Assembly (NCBI RefSeq): GCF_034043675.1
Contig: NZ_JAXCLA010000002.1
Span: 186,001 to 250,000 of the forward strand
Reading direction: 5' to 3'
Length of the DNA: 64,000 bases
Source: KK5 sp034043675
GTDB taxonomy: Bacteria; Pseudomonadota; Gammaproteobacteria; Burkholderiales; Burkholderiaceae_C
Shown here: piece by piece, positions 43,037 to 52,174 of the stretch
Layout: each line of letters begins with the position of its first letter
Numbering within the stretch: position 1 is the first letter of the stretch
Made by a program: the position numbers and the translations under genes
The notes under the pieces: model-generated
Database searches by the model: none
Told to the model about the DNA's origin: nothing
Seen by the model: the letters and a program-made list of their open reading frames with translations, nothing else

Positions 43037-44520
43037 CTTTCACGGTGAGCTTCGACCAGATCACCAAGAGCTTCGGCCCGGTCCAGGTCCTGCACGGCGT
43101 TTCGTTCGAGCTGGAGCCCGGCCGCGTGTACGGCCTGCTGGGCGAGAACGGCGCCGGCAAGAGCACCCTGATGAAGATCCTGGCCGGCTACGAATCGCGC
43201 AGCGGCGGCCGGCTGCTGCTGGCGGGCCGCGAGGTCAACTTCCAGGGGCCGCGCGACGCCGAGACCGCGGGCATCGCGATGATCCACCAGGAGTTCGCGC
43301 TGGCCGAAGACCTGACGATCATGCAGAACGTCTTCCTCGGCCACGAGAAGACCAAGGGACTGTGGCTCGACGACGCCGCGATGCGCGCCGAGACCGCGCT
43401 GGTGCTGAAGGAAGTGGGCCTGCAGGCCGCGCCGGACACGCCCGTGCGCCGACTGATCGTGGCCGAGAAGCAGCTCGTCGAGATCGCCAAGGCGCTGCAG
43501 CGCGAGGCGCGCCTGCTGATCATGGACGAGCCCACCGCCACCTTGACGCCCGGCGAAACCGAGCGCCTGTTCGCGCTGATGGCCCGGCTGAAGGCACGCG
43601 GCGTGACCATCATCTACATCTCGCACAAGCTCGACGAGGTCGAGCGCGTCACCGACGACATCGTCGTGATGCGCGACGGCCGCTTCGTCGCCCGCGACCA
43701 CACGTCCCAGGTCTCGCGCCAGCAGATGGCCACCTTGATGATCGGCCGCGAGCTGGCCGACCTCTACCCGCGCAAGGACCCGCGGCCCGAAGGCGCGCCG
43801 CTGATCCGCGTGCAGGGGCTGAACGTGCCCGGCTGGGCGAAGGACATTTCCTTCGAGGCCGCGCCCGGCGAGATCCTCGGCTTCGCCGGCCTCGTCGGCG
43901 CTGGCCGCACCGAGCTGTTCGAGGGCCTGCTGGGCCTGCGCCCCGCCACCGTGGAGCGGGTGGAGATCGCCGGCCACGCGGTGCGCATCCGCAGCCCGCG
44001 CGAGGCGGCCGACCTGGGCCTCACCTACCTCAGCGAAGACCGCAAGGGCAAGGGCCTGCACGTCAACTTCCCGCTGCGGCAGAACCTGACCCTGATGGCG
44101 CTGAAGCAGTACTGCCGACCCTGGCTCAGGCCCGATGCCGAGCAAAAGGCGCTGCGCGAGGCGGTGGACGCCTTCGGCATCCGCACCGGCTCGCTGACGA
44201 TCAAGGCGGCCTCGCTGTCCGGCGGCAACCAGCAGAAGCTGGCGCTGGCCAAGGTGCTGCATCCGAATCCGAAGGTGATCGTGCTGGACGAGCCGACGCG
44301 CGGCGTCGACGTCGGCGCCAAGCGCGACATCTATTTCCTGATCCAGCGCCTGGCCCGCGAGGGCCGCGCCGTGATCGTGGTCTCCAGCGAGCTGATGGAG
44401 CTGATCGGCTGCTGCCACCGCATCGTCGTGATGCGCGGCGGCGTGCAGCAGGCCACGCTCGCATCCGACGAGAAACTGACAGAAGAGGTCTTGATCCGCC
44501 ATGCAACAGGAACGCACTGA
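43033..44520 (+). CDS. Sugar ABC transporter ATPase (RbsA/XylG type)
   Basis: A 495-residue protein with two fused ABC ATPase domains. The first has Walker A GENGAGKST and Walker B LLIMDEPTA; the second has a degenerate P-loop (GLVGAGRTE), signature LSGGNQQK and Walker B VIVLDEPTRGVD, as usual in RbsA-type proteins. It powers the permease encoded immediately downstream (20-base overlap). The transported sugar is not known. Confidence 0.94.
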   Translation: MTFTVSFDQITKSFGPVQVLHGVSFELEPGRVYGLLGENGAGKSTLMKILAGYESRSGGRLLLAGREVNFQGPRDAETAGIAMIHQEFALAEDLTIMQNVFLGHEKTKGLWLDDAAMRAETALVLKEVGLQAAPDTPVRRLIVAEKQLVEIAKALQREARLLIMDEPTATLTPGETERLFALMARLKARGVTIIYISHKLDEVERVTDDIVVMRDGRFVARDHTSQVSRQQMATLMIGRELADLYPRKDPRPEGAPLIRVQGLNVPGWAKDISFEAAPGEILGFAGLVGAGRTELFEGLLGLRPATVERVEIAGHAVRIRSPREAADLGLTYLSEDRKGKGLHVNFPLRQNLTLMALKQYCRPWLRPDAEQKALREAVDAFGIRTGSLTIKAASLSGGNQQKLALAKVLHPNPKVIVLDEPTRGVDVGAKRDIYFLIQRLAREGRAVIVVSSELMELIGCCHRIVVMRGGVQQATLASDEKLTEEVLIRHATGTH

Positions 44521-45493
44521 CTCCACCTCGGCCACGCCCTGGTGGGTGCGGCTGCACGGCCTCGGGCCCTTCGCGGGCCTGGCGCTGCTGTGCATCGCCG
44601 GCACCTTGCTGAACGGCGATTTCGCCACGATCGACAACGCGATGAACGTGCTCACCCGCACGGCCTTCATCGGCATCATCGCGGTGGGCATGTGCTTCGT
44701 GATCATCAGCGGCGGCATCGACCTGTCGGTCGGCTCGATGGCGGCGCTGATCGCCGGCTGCGTGATCTGGGTGATGAACGCGCTCGGCACGCGCGGCCTG
44801 CCGCCGCTGGCGATCGTGGCGCTCGGCGCGGGCTTCGCCGTGCTGCTCGGCGCGGTCTTCGGCCTCGCGCACGGCCTGCTGATCACGCGCGGGCGCATCG
44901 AGCCCTTCATCGTCACCCTGGGCACCCTGGGCATCTTCCGCGCCTACCTGACCTACCTGTCCAACGGCGGCGCGATCACGCTGGACGACAAGCTGGCAGA
45001 CGTCTACGCGCCGGTGTACTACGGCGCGCTGCTGGGCGTGCCGGTGCCGGTGTGGGTGTTCCTCGTCGTCGCCGTGCTCGGCGCGCTGCTGCTGAACCGC
45101 ACCGCCTACGGCCGCTACGTGCAGGCCATCGGCTCCAACGAGCAGGTGGCCCGCTACGCGGCGGTGGACGTGGACCGCATCAAGCTGCTGACCTACGTGC
45201 TGCTGGGCGCCTGCGTCGGCATCGCGACGCTGCTCTACGTGCCGCGCCTGGGCTCCGCCTCGCCGACCACCGGCCTGCTATGGGAGCTGGAGGCCATCGC
45301 CTCGGTGATCGTCGGCGGCACCGCGCTGAAGGGCGGCGCGGGCTCCATCACCGGCACCGTCGTCGGCGCCGTGCTGCTCTCGGTCATCAGCAACATCCTG
45401 AACCTCACCAGCATCATCAGCGTGTACCTCAACGCAGCCGTCCAAGGCTTCGTGATCATCGCCGTCGCATTCACTCAACGGCGTCGTTCCTAG
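44501..45493 (+). CDS. Sugar ABC transporter permease (RbsC type)
   Basis: A 330-residue membrane protein with about ten helices and the RbsC/XylH features SGGIDLSVGSMAALIAG and GTLGIFRAYLTYLSNGG, plus the late motif GGTALKGGAGSITGT. It forms the channel with the RbsA-type ATPase. Its start overlaps the ATPase gene by 20 bases; the binding protein follows 49 bases later. Confidence 0.94.
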   Translation: MQQERTDSTSATPWWVRLHGLGPFAGLALLCIAGTLLNGDFATIDNAMNVLTRTAFIGIIAVGMCFVIISGGIDLSVGSMAALIAGCVIWVMNALGTRGLPPLAIVALGAGFAVLLGAVFGLAHGLLITRGRIEPFIVTLGTLGIFRAYLTYLSNGGAITLDDKLADVYAPVYYGALLGVPVPVWVFLVVAVLGALLLNRTAYGRYVQAIGSNEQVARYAAVDVDRIKLLTYVLLGACVGIATLLYVPRLGSASPTTGLLWELEAIASVIVGGTALKGGAGSITGTVVGAVLLSVISNILNLTSIISVYLNAAVQGFVIIAVAFTQRRRS

Positions 45494-45542
45494 CAGTGCT
45501 GTAGCAGTTAGTTCCCACCCCAACCAACGGAGACAAGACGAG

Positions 45543-46499
45543 ATGAACAAGATCACCCGCAGAACCGCAGTGGCCGCCCTCCTCGCCGCCAGCAGCGTCG
45601 GCGCCTTCGCGCATAACAAGATCAACCTGGGCGTGTCGATCCCGACGGCCACGCACAGCTTTGCCGCCGGCATCGTCTTCTGGGCCAACGAGGCCAAGAA
45701 GGAGCTGGAAGCCAAGTACCCGGACATCAAGGTGACGGTGAAGACCGCCGCCAATCCCGCCGAGCAGGCCAACCAGTTGCAGGATTTCATGACGGTCACG
45801 AAGATCAACACGCTGGTCGTCTTCCCCTTCGAATCGGGCCCGCTGACCAAGCCGGTCGAGCAGATCCACAGCAAGGGCGTCTACGTCACCGTCGTCGACC
45901 GCGGCCTGACGAACCCCTCGGGCCAGGACGCCTACGTGGCCGGCGACAACACCGCCTTCGGCAAGATCCCGGCCGAGTACATCGCCAAGCAGCTGGGCGG
46001 CAAGGGTGAGGTCGTCGCGCTGCGCGGCATCGCCTCGACGCTGGACAACGAGCGCATGGACGCCTTCAACGCCGTGATGAAGAACTATCCCGGCATCAAG
46101 GTGCTGGACGCCAAGTACGGCAACTGGAACCGCGACGACGCGTTCAAGGTGATGCAGGACTACCTGACCCGCTTCAAGCACATCGACGCCGTCTGGGCCG
46201 CGGACGACGACATGTCCGTCGGCGTGCTGAAGGCGATCGATCAGGCCAAGCGCACCGACATCAAGCTGGTGTTCGGCGGCGCCGGCGCCAAGGGCAGCAT
46301 CAAGACCTTGATGGACGGCAGCGACCCGCGCATCCAGGCCAACGTCTCCTACTCGCCGAAGTTCATGTACGACGCGATCAAGATGACCGCCGAGGCGCGC
46401 CTGAAGGGCGAGAAGCTGCCGGCCAACAACATCGTGCCCTCGGTGCTGATCACCAAGGAAAAGGCCAAGGACTTCTACTTCCCGGATTCGCCGTTCTAA
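45543..46499 (+). CDS. Sugar ABC transporter substrate-binding protein
   Basis: A 318-residue periplasmic protein with signal peptide (cleavage near AFA-HN, about residue 23) and a type-I periplasmic-binding fold of the RbsB class: INLGVSIPTATHSFAAG, then NPAEQANQLQDFM, and VAGDNTAFGKIPAEYI. It brings the sugar to the ABC transporter. A ribosome site GGAGACAAGACGAG precedes the ATG. Confidence 0.93.
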   Translation: MNKITRRTAVAALLAASSVGAFAHNKINLGVSIPTATHSFAAGIVFWANEAKKELEAKYPDIKVTVKTAANPAEQANQLQDFMTVTKINTLVVFPFESGPLTKPVEQIHSKGVYVTVVDRGLTNPSGQDAYVAGDNTAFGKIPAEYIAKQLGGKGEVVALRGIASTLDNERMDAFNAVMKNYPGIKVLDAKYGNWNRDDAFKVMQDYLTRFKHIDAVWAADDDMSVGVLKAIDQAKRTDIKLVFGGAGAKGSIKTLMDGSDPRIQANVSYSPKFMYDAIKMTAEARLKGEKLPANNIVPSVLITKEKAKDFYFPDSPF

Positions 46500-46512
46500 G
46501 CAGGAGCGCCCC

Positions 46513-47538
46513 ATGACCCGCCCCATCACCCTCTTCACCGGCCAGTGGGCCGACCTGCCGCTGGCCGAACTCGCGCCGCTGGCCAAGCGCATGGGCTACG
46601 ACGGCCTGGAGCTGGCGTGCTGGGGCGACCATTTCAACGTGCAGCAGGCGCTGCGCGAACCCGGCTACTGCGCGGCCCAGCACGCGATCCTGGAGAAGCA
46701 CGGGCTCAAGTGCTTCGCGATCGGCAACCACCTGGTCGGCCAGGCCGTGTGCGACCTGATCGACGCACGTCATGAGGCGATCCTGCCGGCCCACGTGTGG
46801 GGCGACGGTGATCCCGAAGGCGTGCGCCAGCGCGCCGCCGCCGAGCTTGCCGACACCGCACGCGCGGCCAAGGCCTTCGGCGTCAAGACCGTCACCGGCT
46901 TCACCGGCTCATCGATCTGGCATTCGATCTACGCCTTCCCGCCGACGCCGCAATCGTTCTGGGACGCCGGCTTCGCCGACTTCGGCCGCCGCTTCACGCC
47001 CATCCTCGACGTGTTCGACGACTGTGACGTCAACTTCGCGCTGGAGGTCCACCCGACCGAGATCGCCTTCGACATCGCGTCGAGCGAGCGCGCGCTGGAC
47101 GCCGTCAACCAGCACAACCGCTTCGGCTTCAACTTCGACCCCAGCCACCTCGGCTACCAAGGCGTCGACTACATCCGCTTCATCCGCCAGTTCGGCCCGC
47201 GCATCTTCAACGCGCACATGAAGGACGTCTGGTGGGGCAAGGGCGACGGCACCGTCGGCACCTTCGGCGGCCACACCAGCTTCGGCGATGCGCGTCGCAC
47301 CTGGGACTTCCGCAGCGTCGGCCGCGGCATGATCGACTTCGAGTCGCTGATCGTGGCACTCAACGACGTCGGCTACCAGGGCCCGCTGTCCGTCGAATGG
47401 GAGGACAGCCGCATGGACCGCGTGCACGGCGCGACCGAGAGCGCGGCCTTCTGCCGGCGCCTCGACTTCGAACCGGCACACGGCGCCTTCGACGCCGTCT
47501 TCGACAAATCCAAGCAGGGAGGCATGGCCGGATCATGA
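46513..47538 (+). CDS. Sugar phosphate isomerase/epimerase (TIM barrel)
   Basis: A 341-residue xylose-isomerase-like TIM barrel. Metal-ligand regions are visible: ALEVHPTEIAFD, FNFDPSHLGYQG, and NAHMKDVWW near the C-terminus. It likely isomerises or epimerises a keto-sugar made by the following dehydrogenase or imported by the ABC system. Its stop overlaps the oxidoreductase start (ATGA), so they are coupled. Confidence 0.9.
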   Translation: MTRPITLFTGQWADLPLAELAPLAKRMGYDGLELACWGDHFNVQQALREPGYCAAQHAILEKHGLKCFAIGNHLVGQAVCDLIDARHEAILPAHVWGDGDPEGVRQRAAAELADTARAAKAFGVKTVTGFTGSSIWHSIYAFPPTPQSFWDAGFADFGRRFTPILDVFDDCDVNFALEVHPTEIAFDIASSERALDAVNQHNRFGFNFDPSHLGYQGVDYIRFIRQFGPRIFNAHMKDVWWGKGDGTVGTFGGHTSFGDARRTWDFRSVGRGMIDFESLIVALNDVGYQGPLSVEWEDSRMDRVHGATESAAFCRRLDFEPAHGAFDAVFDKSKQGGMAGS

Positions 47539-48698
47539 ATCCCGCGCGACTGAGAAAGCTCCGCTACGCGATGGTCGGCGGCGGGCGCGACGGCTTCATC
47601 GGCGCCATTCACCGCCACGCGATGGCGCTGGACCAACGTTACGAGCTGGTAGCCGGTGCGCTCTCCTCCACGCCCGACAAGGCCCGCGCCTCGGGCAAGG
47701 ATCTAGGCCTGGCCGACGATCGCAACCACGGCTCCTGGCGGGACCTGCTGGCCGACGAGCTGCAGCGCCCGCCGGAAGAGCGCATCGACCTGGTCAGCAT
47801 CGTCACGCCCAATCATGTCCATCACGAGGTGGCCCATGCCTTCGCCGATGCCGGCTTCCACGTCGTCTGCGACAAGCCACTGGTGCATACCAGCGCGCAG
47901 GCGCAGAGCCTCGTGGACATCGTCGCGCAGCGCGGCACCGTGTTCGGCGTGACCTACAACTACACCGGCTACCCGATGGTGCGCCAGGCGCGCGAGATGG
48001 TGGCCGGCGGCGTGCTCGGGCCGCTGCGCAAGGTCATCGTCGAGTACAACCAGGGCTGGCTTGCCACCGCGCTCGACGACAACAAGCAGGCTGGCTGGCG
48101 CACCGACCCGGCGCGCAGCGGCATCGCTGGCGCGATCGGCGACATCGGCTCGCATGCCGAGAACCTGATGCACACGGTCACGGGCCTGGAGATCGAGAGC
48201 CTCTGCGCCGACCTCACCAGCTTCGTGCCCGGCCGCAAGGTGGACGACGACGGCAACCTGCTGCTGCGCTTCGCAGGCGGCGCCCGCGGCGTGCTGATCG
48301 CCTCGCAGATCGAGGTGGGCTGCGAGAACGACCTGCGGCTGCGCGTGTTCGGCGAGAACGGCTCGCTCGAGTGGCACCAGGAAGACCCGAACCGCCTGAT
48401 CCACGCGCCGATCGACGGTCCGCGCGTGACGCTGACCCGCGGCTCACCCTGGCTCGGCGAGGCCGCCAAGAAGGCGACGCGCACGCCGGCCGGGCATCCT
48501 GAAGCCTTCATCGAGGCCTTCGCCAACGTCTACATGGGCGTGGCCAACGACATCCACGCACGCCTCGCCACCGGCCAGCCGGCGGCGCGCAGCGAGGCCG
48601 ACTACCCGAGAGTCGAGGACGGCGCACGCGGCGTGCGCTTCATCGAGAAGACGGTGGAGTCGTCGAAGTCCGATCTCAAGTGGACGCCGTTCAATTGA
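47535..48698 (+). CDS. Gfo/Idh/MocA-family oxidoreductase
   Basis: A 387-residue NAD(P)-dependent sugar dehydrogenase. It has a Rossmann motif MVGGGRDGFIGAIH at the N-terminus, the substrate-side region VVCDKPLVHTS with the conserved Lys, and GAIGDIGSHAENL later. It likely oxidises a sugar or cyclitol in the same pathway as the isomerase. Start overlaps the isomerase stop. It converges with the M14 peptidase, overlapping by eight bases. Confidence 0.93.
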   Translation: MNPARLRKLRYAMVGGGRDGFIGAIHRHAMALDQRYELVAGALSSTPDKARASGKDLGLADDRNHGSWRDLLADELQRPPEERIDLVSIVTPNHVHHEVAHAFADAGFHVVCDKPLVHTSAQAQSLVDIVAQRGTVFGVTYNYTGYPMVRQAREMVAGGVLGPLRKVIVEYNQGWLATALDDNKQAGWRTDPARSGIAGAIGDIGSHAENLMHTVTGLEIESLCADLTSFVPGRKVDDDGNLLLRFAGGARGVLIASQIEVGCENDLRLRVFGENGSLEWHQEDPNRLIHAPIDGPRVTLTRGSPWLGEAAKKATRTPAGHPEAFIEAFANVYMGVANDIHARLATGQPAARSEADYPRVEDGARGVRFIEKTVESSKSDLKWTPFN

Positions 48699-49608
48699 CG
48701 GCGGCCAGCGCGTAGCCGATCGCCGCTCGCACCGCCGCCACCTGCGCGGCGTTGCATTGCGCGGGCGAGGTGCGCGGGCTGTCCGGGTAGACCTCGGTGG
48801 TCGTCGTGAAGCGTGCGCCCGTCATCGCAGCGCACAGGTGCGAGCGCGACACAGCGAAGGCGATCACGCCGTGCTGCTGCAGCGGGCAGTCGATGATGTT
48901 GCCCTTCGCGTCCGGCTCGGCGATGTGGGTCACGGGCGCCACGGCCTCGATCACCGCGCGCTGGAAGCCCGGCTGCGGGCGTTCCGAGTCATCGACGAGG
49001 TAGAAGCCATCGGGGATCTCGCCGGGCTCGAAGGGCTTGCCGTCACGTGCGGCCAGCGCCGGGCGGAACTCGGACTCGTCGGTGTCGGTGGTCTCGTGCA
49101 GGTCGATGTGCATCAGCACCCGGCCTTGCAGCGGCGCGAGCAGGGCCAGCAGCGCGGCCGACTCGGCCGCCTTCGTGCCGGCGAAGAAGTTGCGGTTCGG
49201 GTCCAGTGCATCGAAGTTCCAGCGCTGGATGCGCTCGTAGCCCCAGGGGCTGACGCAGGGCACGACCAGCAGGTTCGCGCGGCTGGACCAATCCTCGCCA
49301 TGCTCGCGCAGGAACTGCAGCGCCCCCTGCACGCCGCTGGTCTCGTAGCCGTGCACGCCACCGGTCACCAGCATCGTCGGCAGCTCGTCGCGCCAGCCAC
49401 GGCTGCGCAGCGCCAACAGCGGGAACTGCTGGCCGTCGTAGTCGAGCCGGCCATAGGTCTCGACGTCGAAGCGCGCGGCCAGCGCCTCGATCGGGGCCAC
49501 GACCTCGTCGGCATGGCTGCGCTGCTTGCGTTGGGCTGCGCGCCAGGCGGCGCGTTCGGCCTCGCCCCAGGGCTGGCCCGGCGTGCCGATCGGATAGGAA
49601 GTGCTCAT
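48691..49608 (-). CDS. M14-family metallocarboxypeptidase
   Basis: A 305-residue zinc peptidase-like protein: HxxE in GGVHGYETSG, the later His in IDLHETTD, and a catalytic-type Glu in TTTEVYPDSP. The layout resembles the M14 succinylglutamate desuccinylase/aspartoacylase or DUF2817-type branch. It has no signal peptide, so it acts in the cytoplasm. The substrate is unknown. ATG at 49608. Confidence 0.87.
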   Translation of the reverse strand: MSTSYPIGTPGQPWGEAERAAWRAAQRKQRSHADEVVAPIEALAARFDVETYGRLDYDGQQFPLLALRSRGWRDELPTMLVTGGVHGYETSGVQGALQFLREHGEDWSSRANLLVVPCVSPWGYERIQRWNFDALDPNRNFFAGTKAAESAALLALLAPLQGRVLMHIDLHETTDTDESEFRPALAARDGKPFEPGEIPDGFYLVDDSERPQPGFQRAVIEAVAPVTHIAEPDAKGNIIDCPLQQHGVIAFAVSRSHLCAAMTGARFTTTTEVYPDSPRTSPAQCNAAQVAAVRAAIGYALAAVN

Positions 49609-49645
49609 GGAATCTCTGCTGCGAAAGCGTGGCGAAGCCGGAACC

Positions 49646-50479
49646 TTACTCCAGCCAGCGCCCGATCAGCCCCATCGCCACCGTCGTCCGCACGAGGTTG
49701 CGATGCGTCGTGCCGTCGAGCCGCTGCACTTGCACCGCGCAGCCTGCCGCGCGCAATGCCGTGGCCAGCGCCATCGAATGCGCATGCGGCACCTGGCGAT
49801 CACGCTCCGCCAGCAGCATCAGCACAGGGCAGCGCAGGCCCGCGGCCGCGGCCAGCGAATCGAGCGGCGAGCGCAGCAGCGGCAGCAAGGGCAGGAGCCA
49901 CCAGGATCGGGCCAGCACCGCGCGCAGGCTCTGCGGCGGCGTGATAAGCATGAGGCTCTCGGCCGGCCGGCCCTGCGCCGCCAGCCGTGCGGCCAACTGC
50001 ATCGCGACACCGCTGCCGATGCTGCGGCCGGCCAGATGCAGCGGTGCCGATTCTCCGAAGCGCTCGCGCGCCCAGTCGGCGATCGCAGCGGCATCGGCCA
50101 CGCAGGCACGCTCCGAGGGCCAGCCACCGCTGTCGCCGAGGCTGCGGTAGTTGAAGGCCAGCAGCGCACAGTCGTCGGGCAACCAGCCGCCGAGGTCCGG
50201 CGTCCAGCCCACATGTTCGTTGCGGCCGCCGAACCACAGCAGCACACGCCGCGGCGCCGCACCGTCGGTGAGGCTCAGCCAGCCCTGCAGCCGCACGCCG
50301 CCGGGTCGCTGCAGCAGCACCGGCTCGGCCGTGCGTCGCTGCGCCGCCGGGCCGGCCGGTGCGCGGCGCAGGATCCAGGTGCGGCCGAACAGCAGCTTGC
50401 CCTGCAGCAGGGCCGCGGCCATGGCGATCAGGCCCAGCGGCAGCGCGACGGCGAAGCCGGCCGCCGCGAGCAGGCTCAC
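49646..50479 (-). CDS. Membrane-anchored alpha/beta hydrolase
   Basis: A 277-residue alpha/beta-fold protein with an N-terminal hydrophobic helix (residues 2-22) and catalytic-site features: nucleophile elbow GRSIGSG, acid in LLAERDRQVP and His in GTTHRNL. The start is GTG at 50479, overlapping the stop of the GGDEF/EAL gene as GTGA, so it is the last gene of the Sia-type operon. The C-terminus ends at GRWLE. Its role in the signalling module is unknown. Confidence 0.82.
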   Translation of the reverse strand: MSLLAAAGFAVALPLGLIAMAAALLQGKLLFGRTWILRRAPAGPAAQRRTAEPVLLQRPGGVRLQGWLSLTDGAAPRRVLLWFGGRNEHVGWTPDLGGWLPDDCALLAFNYRSLGDSGGWPSERACVADAAAIADWARERFGESAPLHLAGRSIGSGVAMQLAARLAAQGRPAESLMLITPPQSLRAVLARSWWLLPLLPLLRSPLDSLAAAAGLRCPVLMLLAERDRQVPHAHSMALATALRAAGCAVQVQRLDGTTHRNLVRTTVAMGLIGRWLE

Positions 50480-52161
50480 GCTGTTTCCAGTACCGCCAAC
50501 GGGCGGCTCCAGGCCTCGAAGCGCTCGATGTCCATCGGCTTGGCGAGCAGGTAACCCTGCACCAGGTCGCAGCCCAGGCGCTTGAGCACCGCCAGCTCGG
50601 CCGTGTTCTCGACGCCCTCGGCGCTGACCTGCAGGCCCAGGCCGTGGCCCAGCATGATGATGGAGCCGAGCAGTTCCTCGCGCTTGGCATCCTGATCGAC
50701 ACCGTCGACGAAGCTGCGGTCGATCTTCAGCTCGTGCACCGGCAGCCGCTGCAGATAGGCCAGCGAGGACTGGCCGGTGCCGAAGTCGTCGATCGCCAGC
50801 CGCACGCCCAGGCGGCGCAGCGAATGCATCACGTGGATCGGGTCCTGCGTGCTGGCCATCAGGCCGGTCTCGGTGAGTTCCAGCTGCAGCAGCTCGGCGG
50901 GCACGTTGGCGCGGCGCAGCAGCGCCTCGATGCGCGCGGGCAGCAGGCCGTCCTGCACGTCCAGCGTGGAGATGTTGACCGAGATCGGCGGCACGCCGTC
51001 CGGGAAGCGATCCTCGGCGCGCCAGCGGGCCAGCGTGTCGACCGCCTGCTCCAGCATCCACTGCGTGATCTGGCGGATGCGGCCGGTGCTCTCGGCGAAG
51101 GGCACGAATTCGCTCGGCGGCAGCCAGCCGCGTTCCGGGTGCTGCCAGCGCACCAGCGCTTCCACCCCAGCCACGACCGGCTCGCCGCCGACCAGGCTCA
51201 GCTTGGGCTGCACGAACTGCCGCAACTGGCCCTGCGTGATGGCCGTCTCCAGCTCGGACAGCAGGCTCAGGTGCGAGAGCCGGTCGGCCTCCAGCTCGGG
51301 GTCATACAGCGAGACCTCGTTGCGCAGGCGCTTGGCCTCGAACATCGCCTGCTCGGCGCGCTGCAGCAGGGTCTCGGCCTTGTGGCCATGCGCGGCGTAC
51401 AGCGCCACGCCGATCGACACGCTCAGGTCCAGCGCCTGGCCGTGCCACAGCTGCCGGCGGTTCAGCGCCGCCTGCAGTACCGAGATCTCGGCACGCCAGG
51501 CCTCGGCGTCCTGCAGCGGCAGCAACGCGACGAAGGTCCCGCCGGCCAGGCGCCCGCACAGCACGCCCTCGCTGCCGAGCAGGGCCAGGCGCTGGGCCAG
51601 CCCGACCAGCATCGAATCGCCGGCCTCGAAGCCCAGCACGCCGTTGACGGTCTTCAGCCGGTCCACGTCCAGGCACAGCAGCGCGGCTGCACCGTCCGGG
51701 TGTTGCGCGAGGTGCCGGTCCACCGCGGCGGCGAAGCGTGTGCGCAGCGGCAGGCCGGTCAGCGAATCGGTGCCGGCCATCTCCAGCAGGCGGCGCTGGC
51801 GCTCGTCCACCGCCATCGCGAGCACGTTCATCGAGGCAGCGAGCTGGCCCAGTTCGTCACGCCCGTCGACCACGATGCGGTGGCCGTAGTCGCCCTCCGC
51901 AATCGCACGCGCGCCTGCCTCGACCTGCTCCAGCGGCCGCAGCACGCTGCGCGACACCAGAACCGCCAGCAGCGCGCCCCCGGCCAGGGTGGCGACGCAC
52001 AGCAGCTGGATCAGGCTCACTCCCTGCCCGAGCTGCTTGAACTGCTCCGCCGCCAGGGCCACCAGCAGCAGCGGCAGCGCCAGCAGCAGGGCGAACAGGA
52101 CGCGCAGCCGGGTGGCGATGCGCAGCCTGGACAGCAGGCGGATCAGGCGCTCGGCGAACAT
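50476..52161 (-). CDS. HAMP-GGDEF-EAL membrane protein, likely c-di-GMP phosphodiesterase
   Basis: A 561-residue inner-membrane protein with two helices (about residues 20-40 and 50-70), a HAMP domain, a GGDEF domain and an EAL domain. The GGDEF signature is degenerate (AGGTF), so it should not make c-di-GMP. The EAL domain keeps EALVRW, NIST, ELTETG, IDDFGTG and AEGVEN, consistent with phosphodiesterase activity. The gene follows siaD by 13 bases and overlaps the alpha/beta hydrolase gene. Confidence 0.9.
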   Translation of the reverse strand: MFAERLIRLLSRLRIATRLRVLFALLLALPLLLVALAAEQFKQLGQGVSLIQLLCVATLAGGALLAVLVSRSVLRPLEQVEAGARAIAEGDYGHRIVVDGRDELGQLAASMNVLAMAVDERQRRLLEMAGTDSLTGLPLRTRFAAAVDRHLAQHPDGAAALLCLDVDRLKTVNGVLGFEAGDSMLVGLAQRLALLGSEGVLCGRLAGGTFVALLPLQDAEAWRAEISVLQAALNRRQLWHGQALDLSVSIGVALYAAHGHKAETLLQRAEQAMFEAKRLRNEVSLYDPELEADRLSHLSLLSELETAITQGQLRQFVQPKLSLVGGEPVVAGVEALVRWQHPERGWLPPSEFVPFAESTGRIRQITQWMLEQAVDTLARWRAEDRFPDGVPPISVNISTLDVQDGLLPARIEALLRRANVPAELLQLELTETGLMASTQDPIHVMHSLRRLGVRLAIDDFGTGQSSLAYLQRLPVHELKIDRSFVDGVDQDAKREELLGSIIMLGHGLGLQVSAEGVENTAELAVLKRLGCDLVQGYLLAKPMDIERFEAWSRPLAVLETA

Positions 52162-52174
52162 TCGGGCCGCCCGC

